This document shows, piece by piece, positions 5,908-7,525 of a stretch of DNA of 7,525 bases (positions within the stretch are counted from its first letter, which is position 1; each line of letters begins with the position of its first letter). The stretch is from Betaproteobacteria bacterium (GTDB lineage: Bacteria > Pseudomonadota > Gammaproteobacteria > Burkholderiales > Usitatibacteraceae), in NCBI GenBank assembly GCA_003105245.1, contig PQAI01000190.1, positions 7,113 to 14,637 of the forward strand, given 5' to 3'. The position numbers were made by a program, and so were the translations under genes. The notes beneath the pieces are model-generated. The model had not been told where the DNA came from. It made no database searches and saw only the letters and a program-made list of their open reading frames with translations.

Positions 5908-6401
5908 GGCTGCCTCCCCAGGGCGCGAAGCCGGGCGACCACGCCAAGCAGCGTGGCGACCGACTGCAGCGCGAGGAGCGCGAACCCCGCGGGGATGAGC
6001 GCCTTGAGCGCCCAGCGATAGGCGAGCCCGCCCGGATCGGGGGACTTCTCGTCGATCGCGTACGCCTGCCCCACGTACTGGAGCGACAGCCACACGATCG
6101 CCGCGGCGATCAGGATGCAGAGCACCTGGGAGACGACCTCGACGCGAAGCTGGTTCCTTTCGGAGAACTTCGCGTAGAAGACGTCCACGCGCACGTGGTC
6201 GCCCTTGAGCAGCGCGTAGGGGATGCCGAAGAGGATGAGGGGGGCGAGCAGGTGCCACTCCAGCTCCTGCGCCCACACCGACCCGAAGCTGAACAGGTAG
6301 CGAAGCACCACGTTCGTGGCCATGACGGCCACGATAAGGAGCGCGAGCCAGGAGGTCGCGCGGCCGACCAGGTCGACCGCGCGCTCGATCGCTTCCTTCA
6401 C
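5904..6401 (-). CDS. dctQ: TRAP transporter small permease subunit (DctQ), 165 aa
   Basis: The small membrane subunit that pairs with DctM in the inner membrane and is required for TRAP transport. Four membrane helices are visible at roughly residues 16-38, 48-66, 89-112 and 131-155. The family pattern is present: a short amphipathic start (MKEAIERAVDLVGR), NVVLRYLF (30-37), SVWAQELEWHLLAPLILFG (41-59) and the conserved cytoplasmic loop GDHVRVDVFY (67-76). The segment YAIDEKSPDPGGLAYRWALK (114-133) before helix 4 is typical of DctQ proteins that partner TakP/mannitol-chloroaromatic-type receptors. The start is GTG (6399-6401), 3 bases after the dctP stop. The stop overlaps the dctM start, so the three genes are one operon. 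Confidence 0.93.
   Translation of the reverse strand: MKEAIERAVDLVGRATSWLALLIVAVMATNVVLRYLFSFGSVWAQELEWHLLAPLILFGIPYALLKGDHVRVDVFYAKFSERNQLRVEVVSQVLCILIAAAIVWLSLQYVGQAYAIDEKSPDPGGLAYRWALKALIPAGFALLALQSVATLLGVVARLRALGRQP
5913..5919 (-). promoter_or_regulatory. Ribosome binding site of dctM
   Basis: GGGGAGG on the minus strand, 5 bases before the GTG at 5905-5907, inside the last codons of dctQ. It fixes the GTG as the dctM start. Confidence 0.75.
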
Positions 6402-6404
6402 GGC

Positions 6405-7487
6405 CTAGGCCTGGATCTTGGTGTGGTAGGGCGTCTCGCTGAACTTCGACCAGGCGTCGAACTTGGCCTTGTAGGCCATGTAGGACTCGTGGACCTTCTT
6501 CGTCACCGGGTCCTTGGCGACGGCCTCGGCCAGCACCTTGGCGGTCGCCTCGCGCAGCGCCTTCACCACGTCGTCGGGCAGCGGGCGCGCGATGACGCCC
6601 TGGTTCTTCACCAGGTCCTCCATCGCCTCGGCGTTCGTCTTCTGGCACCAGCCCTCGGAGATCACGTTGCACGCGGCTGCGGCGTTCTCGACCACGGCCT
6701 GCAGGTCCTTCGGCAGCTTCTCCCAGGCGGCCTTGTTGATGAGGAGCTCCGAGACGGTCGCCGGCTCGTGCCAGCCCGTCGTGTAGTAGTTCTTCGCGGC
6801 CTTGTGCAGCCCGAGGCGCCGGTCCTGGTAGGGACCCACGAACTCGGCCGCGTCGATCACGCCACGCTCGAGCGCCGGGAAGATCTCGCCGCCGGGCAGC
6901 AGCTTCACGTCCACGCCGAGGGTCGCGTACACCTTGCCCGCGAGGCCGGGGATGCGCATCTTCAGGCCCTTGAAGTCGGCGACCGACTTGATCTCCTTCT
7001 TGAACCAGCCGGTCATCTGCACCCCCGTGTTGCCGCAGGGGAAGGCGACCATGCCGAAGGGCGCATACACCTCGTGCCAGAGCTTGATGCCGTCGCCGTC
7101 GTAGAACCAGCCGTTGATGCCCTGGAAATTGAGGCCGAAGGGCACGGCGGTGAAGTACTGCGCGGCGAAGGTCTTGCCGGTCCAGAAGTAGCTGTTGGCG
7201 TGGTTCATCTCGACCGTGCCCGCGCGCACCGCGTCGAAGCCCTCCAGCGCCGGGATGAGCTCACCCGCTCCGTACACCTGGATCTTGAGGCGCCCGCCGC
7301 TCATCGCGTCGATGCGCTTCGCGAGATCGGTGGCGCTGCCCGGGCCGTCCATGTAGAAGGGCGAGCCCTTGGGATAGGCGCTCGTCATCTTCCAGGTGAT
7401 GGGCGATTGCGCCTTCGCGATCATCGGGAAGCCGAGGGCGCCCGCGGCGGCGCCGGCGGTGAGAAAGGAACGACGTGTCGTGCTCAT
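6405..7487 (-). CDS. dctP: TRAP transporter solute-binding protein, TakP/2-oxo-acid type, Tat-exported, 360 aa
   Basis: Periplasmic receptor that binds the substrate and delivers it to DctQ/DctM. The N-terminus TTRRSFLTAGAAAGALGF is a twin-arginine signal (RRSFL) with an AKA cleavage site before Gln27, so it is exported folded. The mature protein begins ITWKMTSAYPKGSPFY, followed by DLAKRIDAMSGGRLKIQVYG and GELIPALEGFDAVRAGTVEM. Ligand-site signatures are VQMTGWFKKEI (Gln157), FKGLKMRIPG (Arg178, the carboxylate-binding arginine conserved in DctP proteins) and LPGGEIFPALERGVIDAAEF (197-216), then VGPYQDRRLGLHKAAKNYY and GWHEP. The 21-residue spacing from Gln157 to Arg178 agrees with the spacing of the pyruvate/Na+ ligands I recall for Rhodobacter TakP. 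This places it among receptors for 2-oxo acids or related carboxylates; the actual ligand is unknown. ATG 7485-7487 has GGAG (complement of 7495-7498) 7 bases upstream. First gene of the operon; its promoter would lie mostly beyond the window. Confidence 0.94.
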   Translation of the reverse strand: MSTTRRSFLTAGAAAGALGFPMIAKAQSPITWKMTSAYPKGSPFYMDGPGSATDLAKRIDAMSGGRLKIQVYGAGELIPALEGFDAVRAGTVEMNHANSYFWTGKTFAAQYFTAVPFGLNFQGINGWFYDGDGIKLWHEVYAPFGMVAFPCGNTGVQMTGWFKKEIKSVADFKGLKMRIPGLAGKVYATLGVDVKLLPGGEIFPALERGVIDAAEFVGPYQDRRLGLHKAAKNYYTTGWHEPATVSELLINKAAWEKLPKDLQAVVENAAAACNVISEGWCQKTNAEAMEDLVKNQGVIARPLPDDVVKALREATAKVLAEAVAKDPVTKKVHESYMAYKAKFDAWSKFSETPYHTKIQA

Positions 7488-7525
7488 GGCGTGTCTCCGG
7501 TTTGGGATCGATGCGAGGCGCGGCG

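Noticed and set aside
4582..6672. An extended 696-codon reading of dctM
   Set aside because: The N-terminal extension is a shadow of dctQ and dctP in another frame. The GTG at 5905-5907 has a strong Shine-Dalgarno and matches the normal DctM start.

Overview
The window is very GC-rich, with strong G/C preference at third codon positions. Gene content is typical of a free-living Gram-negative bacterium: a type IVa pilin, Sec- and Tat-exported periplasmic proteins, and a tripartite TRAP uptake system. A betaproteobacterium (Burkholderiales or a relative) is the best guess from composition and from the TakP-type TRAP system, but no marker gene fixes the taxonomy.

Layout, left to right. The last 22 codons of an unidentified + strand gene (1-66) converge on a type IVa pilin gene (74-577, minus). 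Divergent from the pilin is an exported SGNH/GDSL-type hydrolase-like protein (695-1516, plus). It converges, across a perfect 12-bp hairpin, on an RMD1/DUF155 membrane-anchored protein (1555-2355, minus). Next is a small exported rhodanese (2436-2831, minus). It is transcribed from an unusually good sigma-70 promoter (TTGAGG-N17-TATAAT) that contains an AT-rich dyad resembling operators of the CsoR/CstR/FrmR repressor family. Divergent from the rhodanese is a gamma-glutamyltransferase-family Ntn hydrolase of the YwrD-like type (2962-4545, plus). It converges, across a second hairpin, on a tightly coupled TRAP transporter operon (dctP-dctQ-dctM, minus, 7487 to 4582).

How they work together. 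The three TRAP genes form one machine: a Tat-exported solute receptor of the TakP (2-oxo-acid) type feeds the DctQ/DctM permease, which is driven by an ion gradient. The GGT-like enzyme lies next to this operon but on the opposite strand, so any metabolic link is only suggested. The rhodanese with its candidate persulfide- or metal-responsive operator is the clearest regulated unit. The regulator itself is not in the window. Pilin, SGNH protein and DUF155 protein look like independent single-gene units.

No CRISPR array, tRNA, rRNA, insertion sequence or phage signature was seen. No stretch over 300 bases lacks a gene. The region is mostly ordinary core or accessory genome, and I do not see an obvious new multi-gene system. 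The items most worth checking are the rhodanese operator, the altered substrate pocket of the GGT-like enzyme, and the CxxC-containing SGNH protein.
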